A stretch of 7,420 bases of DNA from Rhodospirillaceae bacterium. GTDB lineage: Bacteria > Pseudomonadota > Alphaproteobacteria > DSM-16000 > Inquilinaceae. Numbering within the stretch: position 1 is the stretch's first letter; every line of letters begins with the position of its first letter. The position numbers and the translations under genes are program-made. Below are positions 1-5,289 of this stretch, piece after piece. The notes beneath the pieces are model-generated. The model saw only the letters and a program-made list of their open reading frames with translations. It did no database searches and was not told the DNA's origin. Where the stretch lies: the NCBI GenBank assembly GCA_020425485.1, contig JAGQRL010000112.1, forward strand, positions 1 through 7,420, read 5' to 3'.

Positions 1-107
1 TTACGCCTGGCACTCACACGGGTTGACCTGGGGCCGCCTATCGGAGCTGATCAGCGCTAGAACGCGCTCAGAGTCTCGCTGAGGGCAGCAAGCGCTTCGG
101 GTGTCAT
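1..107 (-). pseudogene. Possible frameshifted small ORF at window edge
   Basis: On the minus strand an ATG at 107-105 opens a protein-like stretch (MTPEALAALSETLSAF) that stops at 59-57. A second frame, one base out of register, continues with LALISSDRRPQVNPCECQA and stops at 3-1. A one-base shift near position 60 would join them into a peptide of about 35 residues. No Shine-Dalgarno sequence is visible before the ATG. This may be a small gene broken by a frameshift, or chance open frames in GC-rich DNA. Confidence is low and no family is recognised. Confidence 0.18.
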
Positions 108-158
108 TCTATCTGGGCAGGCCGGAACGTCGCTGTGCGGGACTCCCTGCACGCAGAT

Positions 159-214
159 GCCCAGCACCAGCCCCTTTCGGGTTCCCTGAGGGGGCCAAGG
201 GGGCTGGTGTGGGC
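159..214. repeat. Strong imperfect inverted repeat (hairpin)
   Basis: The left arm at 159-176 reads GCCCAGCACCAGCCCCTT and the right arm at 197-214 reads AAGGGGGCTGGTGTGGGC. They pair over about 17 bases, with one small bulge on each side and a 20-nt loop. The hairpin starts 7 bases beyond the stop codon of the candidate minus-strand gene at 221-382, so it could terminate or stabilise that transcript. There is no U-tract on either side, so a classic intrinsic terminator is not shown. A structured RNA or the end of a small mobile repeat are alternatives. Confidence 0.55.
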
Positions 215-220
215 ACCCGG

Positions 221-382
221 TCAGCGACCTGCGATGACCTCGAATTCACGCCCGAACCCTTGGGCGATGAACCGGAGCGGGCCACCGTCGCGCCACAGGG
301 AGGCCCGAGGGGACCTGCGGGTGTGGCGGAGGAGATGGGCGTAGACCGAAAGGCGGAAAGGAAGCTTGAAGTAGAGGTGCAT
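221..382 (-). CDS. Candidate 53-aa basic small protein, unknown function
   Basis: This short minus-strand frame starts at ATG 382-380 and ends at TGA 223-221. Upstream on the minus strand is CTGGAGGACCCCATCC, a GGAGG motif nine bases before the ATG, which is the main reason to take it seriously. The product begins MHLYFKLPFRLSVYAHLLRH and ends GREFEVIAGR. It is rich in Arg, His and aromatic residues, with no signal peptide, clear membrane segment or motif. A TATACT sequence at 471-466 on the minus strand could be a -10 box, although no good -35 is seen. A strong hairpin lies directly downstream. It could be a real small gene, the remnant of a larger one, or a chance frame. Confidence 0.38.
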   Translation of the reverse strand: MHLYFKLPFRLSVYAHLLRHTRRSPRASLWRDGGPLRFIAQGFGREFEVIAGR

Positions 383-759
383 GGATGGGGTCCTCCAGAT
401 CTAATAGTTTAGGGATGATCCGGAGGATGAGCCACGGTATGACGAGACGCAAGAATAAATGTATCAGTATAAAACCCACATGCGCGCTAAACGCTTCGGT
501 GCACTGGAGGAAATTTGGGTTGCGCGTAGCATATTTCAGTTAAACTCTTTATCAATCTGCGAATACAATGTCTCAATGTACTGTTTCTTCTTTATCGTAT
601 TATTTCTTTCGTGCCTGTCGCCAGACTCGCTCTTCGGAGCCCGCTGAAACTGGAAAGGACTTCGGGCCTAGAAAGCGGAGACCTGCCGGCCTTACCGAGG
701 TTCGGCGGGAGAGCCAATATCGTTGGGTGGTGTTCCCCGGTGCCCAGCAGGTCTCCTGG
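383..759. other. Gene-poor intergenic stretch with AT-rich core
   Basis: There are 377 bases between the candidate 53-aa gene and the 85-aa gene, with no convincing coding region. Positions 440-620 are clearly richer in A and T than the surrounding DNA, including a T-rich run near 585-612. A plus-strand open frame at 459-647 contains a hydrophobic stretch but has no Shine-Dalgarno sequence and unconvincing composition. An imperfect hairpin (CCTGCCG near 681 with CGGCGGG near 705) lies downstream of the 85-aa gene, but lacks a U-tract. The segment may hold regulatory sequence, an untranslated RNA or foreign DNA; the sequence does not decide. Confidence 0.5.
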
Positions 760-1017
760 TTAGTTGATGGTGTAGTGCCTCCAAGGGATTGCCCGCAGAG
801 GGACCTCGGCCATGAAGCGGACGATATCGGGCCGTCCATAGTAAGTCGGCGTTCCCCGCCCATCCTGGGCCATCAGCACCACCGGAACCCTGAAGATGGG
901 CTCGAAGCTGCGGACTGCGTCTGCTGCCGTAGTGCGGTTCCGAACCACATACGGCTTCACAACAACCACGGCGAAGGTCTGGCCCTGCTCGCGGATCAAT
1001 GCACCTTGTACGCGCAT
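760..1017 (-). CDS. 85-aa conserved-looking small protein, partner of the Cas2-like protein
   Basis: This is the second gene of a two-gene minus-strand operon; its ATG lies just downstream of the stop of the 1032-1310 gene. Two ATGs are adjacent (1020 and 1017). AAGGAG at 1029-1024 is three bases from the first and six from the second, so 1017 is the better start. The product begins MRVQGALIREQG. It has a hydrophobic beta strand (FAVVVVKPYVV, about residues 15-25), a helix-like AADAVRSF, and a distinctive segment VPVVLMAQDGRGTPTYYGR (about 44-62), and it ends PWRHYTIN. Alternating strands and a helix suggest a compact alpha/beta fold in the cytoplasm. There is no catalytic motif I can name. 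The well-formed Shine-Dalgarno and protein-like composition make it a real gene. Its function is unknown, and the tight coupling to its neighbour suggests the two act together. Confidence 0.8.
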   Translation of the reverse strand: MRVQGALIREQGQTFAVVVVKPYVVRNRTTAADAVRSFEPIFRVPVVLMAQDGRGTPTYYGRPDIVRFMAEVPLRAIPWRHYTIN

Positions 1018-1031
1018 CATGCTCTCCTTAT

Positions 1032-1310
1032 TTAGGCGGCCGAAGCGGTGGGGCGGCTATCAATCCAATCCCACGCCTCCTTCGGGAGCCAACCTTGGTG
1101 GTCGTGGGTCACGCCGATCACCAGCACCCGGTCATTCTCGTCAACGTGGGGCGCCAAGCGATCCCAGATGCCTGAGGCCTTCAGGTTGGTGTCTACAAGC
1201 CAGGTTGAGCCGAGGTAGTGCCACCACACTCCCAGCTTCTTGATCGCTTCATGCAGCCCCGCGTAGTTCTGACCCGGTCGCTTCAGGTCATAGTTGATCG
1301 CGTAGATCAT
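1032..1310 (-). CDS. 92-aa SinR-family protein, Cas2/VapD-like
   Basis: This is the first gene of a minus-strand pair. ATG 1310-1308 follows AAGGAG at 1323-1318 with seven bases of spacing. The product opens with MIYAINYDLK, a hydrophobic strand ending in Asp8, the layout seen at the start of Cas2 and VapD ferredoxin-like nucleases. It continues with a helix (YAGLHEAIKKLG), then WWHYLGSTWLVDT (about 29-41), DRVLVIGVT (about 60-68) and WLPKEAWDWI (about 74-83). This beta-alpha-beta-beta-alpha order and the wording of the segments match, from memory, small proteins labelled 'SinR family protein'. They are unrelated in structure to the Bacillus biofilm repressor of that name. Nuclease activity is not shown: no cas1, other cas gene or CRISPR repeat is present. 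An RNA-binding or toxin-like role is possible. It shares an intergenic region with the divergent sigma-like operon. Confidence 0.82.
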   Translation of the reverse strand: MIYAINYDLKRPGQNYAGLHEAIKKLGVWWHYLGSTWLVDTNLKASGIWDRLAPHVDENDRVLVIGVTHDHQGWLPKEAWDWIDSRPTASAA

Positions 1311-1394
1311 CTTTGGTCTCCTTCATCCTCTACGGCGCGGGCCAAGATGCGGCCTAATTGCGCGTCAGTACCTAATGCGGGCGTTTCAGGATGC

Positions 1395-1421
1395 CTCGGA
1401 CATGCTTTGTTGATGTCCGAG
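1395..1421. promoter_or_regulatory. 9-bp perfect inverted repeat, candidate operator
   Basis: CTCGGACAT at 1395-1403 and ATGTCCGAG at 1413-1421 are perfect inverse complements separated by nine bases. The dyad lies between the divergent small-protein operon (start 1310) and the sigma-like gene (preferred start 1482). This is a natural place for a dimeric regulator to control one or both. It also covers the ATG at 1413, an alternative start for the sigma-like gene, which argues for a start further downstream. An RNA hairpin in the leader is the alternative reading. No matching copy was noticed elsewhere in the window. Confidence 0.5.
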
Positions 1422-1465
1422 AGGACGGTTCCCGCCCGCATAGGAGAAGGGAGCGAGCTGGAGTT

Positions 1466-1472
1466 GGAGGAG
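1466..1472 (+). promoter_or_regulatory. Shine-Dalgarno that favours the GTG start at 1482
   Basis: GGAGGAG at 1466-1472 is nine bases before GTG at 1482, a workable distance. The same motif touches the ATG at 1473 and is too close to serve it. The ATG at 1413 has no comparable motif and sits inside the inverted repeat. Confidence 0.45.
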
Positions 1473-1481
1473 ATGGGCGAA

Positions 1482-2054
1482 GTGAGTTCGCAGGAGGCCG
1501 CAGGACCGCGGGACCAGACCGAAATTGCGCAGGCGATTTCCTCACTCACTGCCGCTGACTGGCTGCGGTTGAGGAAGGTCTCGCACCTCTATGCCCGCCG
1601 TGACATGTCCGCCAAGGATGTCCTCCAAGAGGCAATTGCCCGTGCATTGGAGGGGAGCCGTGTTTGGCCAAAGGGGGTGGACTTTGTGAGGTTCCTGGTA
1701 GGGGTGATGTCCAGTATCGCCAACGTTGAATATGAGAAAGCCAAGCTCCGCCCCACCCTCGTGATGATCGACGGAGAGAAAGGCGGAGGCGAGACTGTCG
1801 ACTATCCCGATCCCACCGCCGGACCTGAGGATCAGGCTATTCAGAGACAGCAGGTAGTACGCATACGTTCGGCAGTACTCTCCCTGTTTGAGGATGACCA
1901 GATTGCCAGGGACCTCGTAGAAGGCACCATGGAAGAGTTGACGGCAGAGGAGCTACGGGAACTCTTGGGTCTCGATGAAACCGCCTATAACTCGAAGCGG
2001 AGGTACATCCGCCGCCGGATAGACAAGCACTTTCCAGGAGGATGGCAGTCATGA
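1482..2054 (+). CDS. Sigma-70-like regulator (divergent ECF-type)
   Basis: This is the first gene of a three-gene plus-strand operon. From the preferred GTG start the product has 190 residues; ATG 1413 (213 aa) and ATG 1473 (193 aa) are alternatives. Residues about 45-85 (AKDVLQEAIARALEGSR...FLVGVMSSIANVEYEKAK) resemble sigma region 2, where core polymerase and -10 contacts are made. An acidic linker follows (YPDPTAGPEDQAIQR). Residues about 122-185 resemble region 4, ending with a basic segment (YNSKRRYIRRRIDKHF) like the recognition helix that contacts the -35 box. The family is therefore probably a small group-4-like sigma factor acting with RNA polymerase. The sequence is divergent: the usual region 2 wording is only partly kept, so it could also be a sigma-derived DNA-binding protein. 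Its stop overlaps the next start (ATGA), indicating translational coupling. The spacer inverted repeat upstream is a possible control site. The overall assignment is fairly sure, its targets unknown. Confidence 0.72.
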   Translation: MSSQEAAGPRDQTEIAQAISSLTAADWLRLRKVSHLYARRDMSAKDVLQEAIARALEGSRVWPKGVDFVRFLVGVMSSIANVEYEKAKLRPTLVMIDGEKGGGETVDYPDPTAGPEDQAIQRQQVVRIRSAVLSLFEDDQIARDLVEGTMEELTAEELRELLGLDETAYNSKRRYIRRRIDKHFPGGWQS

Positions 2055-2491
2055 CGGGCAGGAAGGACAATCCCGGCAGACCGCTTGATCTGCTGACCGA
2101 GTTCCTCGTCGAAGATATACTGAACACCCCTGACGAGGAGATCCTGGCCGAGTTCGAAGAAGCAGGCGGCGACCCCGAAGCACATGCAGCCGAGATGCGT
2201 GCATTCCTTGAGGAGAGCATCTTGACCTCCAACAAGGCGAAGATGGCGGCTGCAAAGGCGGGGGTTGCGGCAGCCCGGCGCCTTGGCAGACCTCAGATGC
2301 ATGGTCCTATCAATATAGACGATGCACGGAGGCGGCTGCGTCTCTTGTCTGAGGCCGGGAACGCGACGCCAGATTTGACGCTGGCAGCGCGTAAGGAGAC
2401 TGAGTTATCCGATGCCGACGTCCTGGGCTTGATTGAAGAGCTAGAAGAACTTGAGCACATCGGTCTCGGCAGCGACAACGAGCGGGATTGA
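2051..2491 (+). CDS. 146-aa helical protein of unknown function, possible inhibitor or protease substrate
   Basis: ATG 2051 overlaps the sigma-like gene's TGA. AGGAGG at 2036-2041 sits nine bases before it, which rules out the ATG at 2042, directly abutting that motif. The product is hydrophilic and mostly helical. It has an acidic first half (DEEILAEFEEAGGDPEAHAAEMRAFLEE, read as residues about 28-55), a basic Ala/Lys/Arg-rich helix about 61-81 (NKAKMAAAKAGVAAARR), a DARRRLRLLSEA segment, and an acidic C-terminal helix (about 120-137). There is no signal peptide, membrane segment or zinc-binding motif, so it is not a typical membrane or ZAS anti-sigma factor. Similar short proteins beside ImmA/IrrE peptidases are familiar from memory. 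Its place between a sigma-like protein and a peptidase makes an inhibitor or cleavage target plausible; this is inference. Gene reality is secure, function is not. Confidence 0.75.
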   Translation: MTGRKDNPGRPLDLLTEFLVEDILNTPDEEILAEFEEAGGDPEAHAAEMRAFLEESILTSNKAKMAAAKAGVAAARRLGRPQMHGPINIDDARRRLRLLSEAGNATPDLTLAARKETELSDADVLGLIEELEELEHIGLGSDNERD

Positions 2492-3264
2492 TGCGGCTGT
2501 CCCCCGCTGAAGCCCTACTTCAAGAGTTGGGCGTCACTAGGCCCAGCGAGATAGACCTTGAGGCAATCGCTTTCTACGTGAAAGCCGAAGTGAGGTACCG
2601 GCCTCTCGACGGGTGCGAAGCCAGGATCTTGGGGAAGGCGGACCGAGCAATCATTACCGTCAACCAGAATAGGTCCGTGCGCCGTCGTCGGTTTTCTATC
2701 GCCCATGAACTGGGGCACTGGCACCACCATCGCGGAAGGAAACTTGCCTGCCGGGTTGAGGAGTATCGGCCGAGCGGGCTCGCTTCTCCCGAGCGCACGG
2801 CCGACGAATATGCGGCCAATCTCCTCATGCCTAGCTACCTCTTCCGACCAATGGCCCGCGATCAGAAGAAGTTGAATTTCAAGGCCATCAAGGAAGTAGC
2901 AGACATCTTCAACGTGAGTCAGACGGCAGCGGCTATTCGTCTTGTCGAAGCAGATCACACTCCTTCAATGCTGGTTTGCCACGGCCTGGAGGGGAGGAAG
3001 TGGTTTACGCGAGCGCCGAGCGTGCCTGACCGATGGTTCCCACAGGAGGCCCTGGACGCCGAAAGCTATGCCTTCGGCATTCAGTTTGGCACAGACACCG
3101 ACAGTTCCATGCTCCACAAGATCGGCGCAGATGCTTGGTTCGACCGCGGCGGAGCCGACCGTTTCGAGGTCCAAGAACAGACGATCCGAACCGGCCCTGG
3201 CGAGACACTGACGCTTCTAGTCTTCTGCGACGATGCCATGCTGGATGATCCATATAGCAGGTAG
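2491..3264 (+). CDS. ImmA/IrrE-family zinc metallopeptidase
   Basis: ATG 2491 shares one base with the stop of the preceding gene (TGATG), so translation is coupled; a TTG one codon earlier is also possible. The 257-aa product carries the gluzincin motif HELGH at residues 72-76 (His72 and His76 as zinc ligands, Glu73 as catalytic base). The downstream segment ERTADEYAANLLMP supplies a likely third ligand, Glu101, three residues before the Ala of the usual E-x-x-A-N pattern. The helical stretch FNVSQTAAAIRL (140-151) also fits the family. A C-terminal region (about 165-257, starting GRKWFTRAPSVPDRWF) follows the peptidase domain and may sense a signal or position a substrate. Known relatives cleave repressors: ImmA cuts ImmR, and IrrE cuts DdrO. 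Here the co-transcribed helical protein is the natural candidate substrate, as an inference. The protein is cytoplasmic, with no signal peptide. Its stop is 35 bases from the convergent integrase stop. Confidence 0.9.
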   Translation: MRLSPAEALLQELGVTRPSEIDLEAIAFYVKAEVRYRPLDGCEARILGKADRAIITVNQNRSVRRRRFSIAHELGHWHHHRGRKLACRVEEYRPSGLASPERTADEYAANLLMPSYLFRPMARDQKKLNFKAIKEVADIFNVSQTAAAIRLVEADHTPSMLVCHGLEGRKWFTRAPSVPDRWFPQEALDAESYAFGIQFGTDTDSSMLHKIGADAWFDRGGADRFEVQEQTIRTGPGETLTLLVFCDDAMLDDPYSR

Positions 3265-3299
3265 ATTGCAGCGGAACGCCTCGACCTCCTTGCCACGCT

Positions 3300-4928
3300 T
3301 CAAAGGCCAAACCTCGGGAAGCGCTCCATCGCCCGCACACGCGCCGTGAGGCTGACGCTACCGTAAGTCTCCCCCTCGGTCCGCGGAGCGTGCCCCTGGA
3401 TGGCATCGAGGACGCGGCCCTCAATGCCCGCCTCCAATCCGATGGTCTTGAAGGCATGGCGCCACCCGTGATTGGGCTGAACAGCCGGGTCGGAGACCAC
3501 CGTCCGCGCGAACTCCTGCAAACGGTTCTTCAGCGCCTGCCAGCGACCGCGGAAATCCTCGCCTGCGCCAACCTTCAAGAACAGGTGGCCAGCGGTGCTC
3601 TGCACAACGAAGCCGAGGAAGCCCTGTTCAATGAGGTGTGGGTGTAAGGGCACGATCCTGGCTTGCTTCGTCTTCACCGTGCCAGCATCTGGAGTGATGG
3701 ACATGACCCAATGCCCTTCCTGCTGGCGAATGTCTTCCTTGCGAAGCTGCGCGATCTCCCCCACGCGTGCCCCAGAGTAGGCGCAGAGCCACGGGACCCA
3801 TCGCTTGGCAGCGGCCGTTTGCGGGTTCTCTTTCTCGCCTCCGTGGTGATTTGTGGCAGCCGAAAGCAGCGCCCGCGCCTCCTCCTGGGAGAACGACGGG
3901 TCCCGAGTGCGGGTCGACCGGCCCACCTTAATGGTGACGCCTTCGGCCGGGTTGGCCGCGAGCCTTCGGTTGGTACAAGCCCATCCGAACACCGACTTCA
4001 ACGCCGCAAGGTCACTGTCCTTCACCGTCTTGGCGGAAATCGACTTCCCCGTCCTCGGGTTGACCTGTGTGAGCCTGTGGTCCTTGAAGGCGATGACGTT
4101 CTCCGGGCCCACCCGGCTGGCATCGTCGTGGCCGAGGAAGGCCGCAAGAAGCTCCAGGCTGTGCCGATAGCTGTTGTAGGTGCTGATCGTCTTGCCGGTC
4201 GCCCTGGCCTCCTGCCACCACGCCTCCAGCAGTTCGGGAAACGGAGTCCCGCCGGGGGCCGCAGGAGCACCGGGGGCAGGCTGTTCGGTGTGCATCTGGA
4301 AGGCCGGGAACCGGCTTGTGTTCTGGTCGGGCGAGTAGTCGCCAAAGGCGTAGCGCTCAAGCTGTTCGGAGCTGAGGTCCATCACCCGCGCGATCTCGAC
4401 CAGCAATCGCCACCGGCTGTCGGCATCGACGATCAGGCCGCGGTTGGTGAGCGCTTTGTCTGCGAAGCCCCCAAAAAGCGTCTCGATCCGGGAAGCCGAA
4501 CGAGCCTCTTCGGATGCGCCGACCTGCTGAGCCTCCCCGAGATATCCGCGGTGCCGCTGCCAGAATTCCGGGGTCCGAGGGTACTCCTCGAACGTGCCCA
4601 CAATCTCGCGGTAAGCATCACCGGCAAGCGACACGGCTTGTCTGTGGCTGAGCTGCGCTGGACCGTTGCGTACGGCACGCCACACCCCTTCCAGATGGGC
4701 CGCAACGGAGGCTTGCCGGATCTTGGCCTCGCTCGGGTCGTTCGTTCCAAGGGAGAGCTTCACCACTTCCGCCCTCTCGGTCACCCGGCGGGTCACCACA
4801 TGGTCACCCACGGGGATCGCTAGGGACATGCCGCGCACCATCGGCAACACATCCCTCGGGATGCGCTGGACGAACTGGACCTTGGAGGACTCCGGACGCT
4901 TCATCGGACGCACGAGACGAAACAGCAT
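3300..4928 (-). CDS. Tyrosine-recombinase integrase of a tRNA-Leu-associated element
   Basis: This 542-aa site-specific recombinase carries the full catalytic set: Arg388 in AYSGARVGEIAQLRKEDI, a lysine in TVKTKQARIVPL (Lys419 or Lys421), His487 and Arg490 in NHGWRH, His513 in IQGHAP, and the nucleophile Tyr522 in ETYGSVSL. A core-binding domain spans about 228-330. The long N-terminal region (1-220) is that of the larger integrases that begin with a KRP..VQFVQRIPRDVL segment. It cleaves and rejoins DNA at attachment sites through a tyrosine-linked intermediate. Transcription runs away from the tRNA-Leu gene, whose 3' end is about 87 bases upstream of the start, as expected for an integrated element. 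ATG 4928 has only a weak GGTGGGG upstream; the ATG at 4904 is an alternative. Direct TGTACC repeats lie just upstream. It appears intact and is converging on the peptidase gene. Confidence 0.93.
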   Translation of the reverse strand: MLFRLVRPMKRPESSKVQFVQRIPRDVLPMVRGMSLAIPVGDHVVTRRVTERAEVVKLSLGTNDPSEAKIRQASVAAHLEGVWRAVRNGPAQLSHRQAVSLAGDAYREIVGTFEEYPRTPEFWQRHRGYLGEAQQVGASEEARSASRIETLFGGFADKALTNRGLIVDADSRWRLLVEIARVMDLSSEQLERYAFGDYSPDQNTSRFPAFQMHTEQPAPGAPAAPGGTPFPELLEAWWQEARATGKTISTYNSYRHSLELLAAFLGHDDASRVGPENVIAFKDHRLTQVNPRTGKSISAKTVKDSDLAALKSVFGWACTNRRLAANPAEGVTIKVGRSTRTRDPSFSQEEARALLSAATNHHGGEKENPQTAAAKRWVPWLCAYSGARVGEIAQLRKEDIRQQEGHWVMSITPDAGTVKTKQARIVPLHPHLIEQGFLGFVVQSTAGHLFLKVGAGEDFRGRWQALKNRLQEFARTVVSDPAVQPNHGWRHAFKTIGLEAGIEGRVLDAIQGHAPRTEGETYGSVSLTARVRAMERFPRFGL

Positions 4929-4949
4929 TGTACCCCACCGTTGTGTACC
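4929..4949. repeat. Two TGTACC direct repeats before the integrase start
   Basis: TGTACC occurs at 4929-4934 and again at 4944-4949, a 15-base period, immediately upstream of the integrase ATG on its coding side. Such short direct repeats can be arm-type integrase or excisionase sites, or an operator. With only two 6-base copies, chance is also plausible. Confidence 0.3.
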
Positions 4950-4989
4950 AGTTCGGTGAGGCGGCGTCCTTGGATCTCAGCAAGTTACT

Positions 4990-5014
4990 CGAAAATCACC
5001 GCTTTCAGAAGCGA
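4990..5014 (-). terminator. Possible intrinsic terminator of tRNA-Leu
   Basis: On the minus strand, one base beyond the encoded CCA, CGCTT and AAGCG (5013-5009 and 5004-5000) form a five-pair stem with a four-base loop, followed after GTGA by a short T-run (4995-4992). It could end the tRNA transcript and insulate the integrase. The stem is short and the T-run weak. Confidence 0.4.
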
Positions 5015-5040
5015 TGGTGCCCAGGAGAAGACTCGAACTT
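5015..5040. other. Putative attachment-site core at tRNA 3' end
   Basis: The integrase lies just outside the 3' part of the tRNA-Leu gene, where many tyrosine integrases recombine, so the attachment core should fall within this T-arm/acceptor segment. No direct repeat of it is found elsewhere in the window, so the boundaries are only approximate and the other site lies outside or has decayed. Confidence 0.4.
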
Positions 5041-5101
5041 CCACGACCTTGCGGCCACAGGTACCTGAAACCTGCGCGTCTACCAATTCCGCCACCTGGG
5101 C
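5015..5101 (-). tRNA. tRNA-Leu(CAG)
   Basis: The minus-strand transcript begins GCCCAGGTGGCGGAATTGG and ends CCTGGGCACCA. The acceptor arms GCCCAGG and CCTGGGC pair over seven bases, followed by discriminator A and an encoded CCA (5017-5015). The anticodon arm has stem CAGGT/ACCTG with loop TTCAGGT, giving anticodon CAG (5067-5065), which reads the leucine codon CTG. The D loop carries AATTGGTAGAC, the variable arm (TGGCCGCAAGGTCG) is long as expected for a class II tRNA, and the T loop is TTCGAGT. The gene appears whole, consistent with insertion that restores the 3' end. It has a strong upstream promoter and serves as the presumed integration target of the neighbouring integrase. Confidence 0.97.
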
Positions 5102-5114
5102 AGGTGAGGCCGGT

Positions 5115-5143
5115 GACATAGGACCGCGGCTCGCGGCTGTCAA
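5115..5143 (-). promoter_or_regulatory. Sigma-70-type promoter of tRNA-Leu
   Basis: On the minus strand TTGACA (5143-5138) is followed by a 17-base spacer and TATGTC (5120-5115), a perfect -35 box with a moderate -10 box. Initiation would fall near 5108, a few bases before the mature tRNA 5' end at 5101. The spacing and position make this a convincing housekeeping promoter. Confidence 0.75.
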
Positions 5144-5289
5144 TGGCCTAGCGGCCCCGTGATGGCGGGACTGCCGGCATCGATCGTGCGGCGGCGATCG
5201 CCGATGCCCCCCTGGCCGGTGTGGCCCGACCCGCCGCGATGCCGTATATGAATATCGACCAGAGCGACCCCGCCAGCCGGACCCAAGCC

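Noticed and set aside
459..647. Plus-strand 62-codon frame with a hydrophobic stretch (CFFFIVLFLSCLS)
   Set aside because: The hydrophobic run comes from T-rich DNA, and there is no ribosome binding site, so a membrane peptide is not supported.
739..747. GGTGCCCAG, identical to nine bases at the tRNA-Leu 3' end (5016-5024), as the missing attachment site
   Set aside because: The match does not extend beyond nine bases and lies close to the stop of the 85-aa gene; a match of this length is plausible by chance in GC-rich DNA.
568..1035. Plus-strand open frame of 155 codons across the 85-aa gene
   Set aside because: It overlaps a minus-strand gene with a good ribosome binding site, has no Shine-Dalgarno itself, and its composition is not protein-like.
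1032..1310. Cas2-like protein as evidence for a CRISPR-Cas locus
   Set aside because: No cas1 or other cas gene and no regularly spaced repeats occur in the window.
3663..4823. Long plus-strand open frame (386 codons) opposite the integrase
   Set aside because: It is antisense to a complete integrase with all catalytic residues; high GC at third positions leaves long open frames on the opposite strand, and the product lacks recognisable features.
5093..5106. CACCTG-GG-CAGGTG inverted repeat over the tRNA 5' end as an operator
   Set aside because: Half of it is the tRNA acceptor stem itself, so the symmetry is mostly explained by tRNA sequence.
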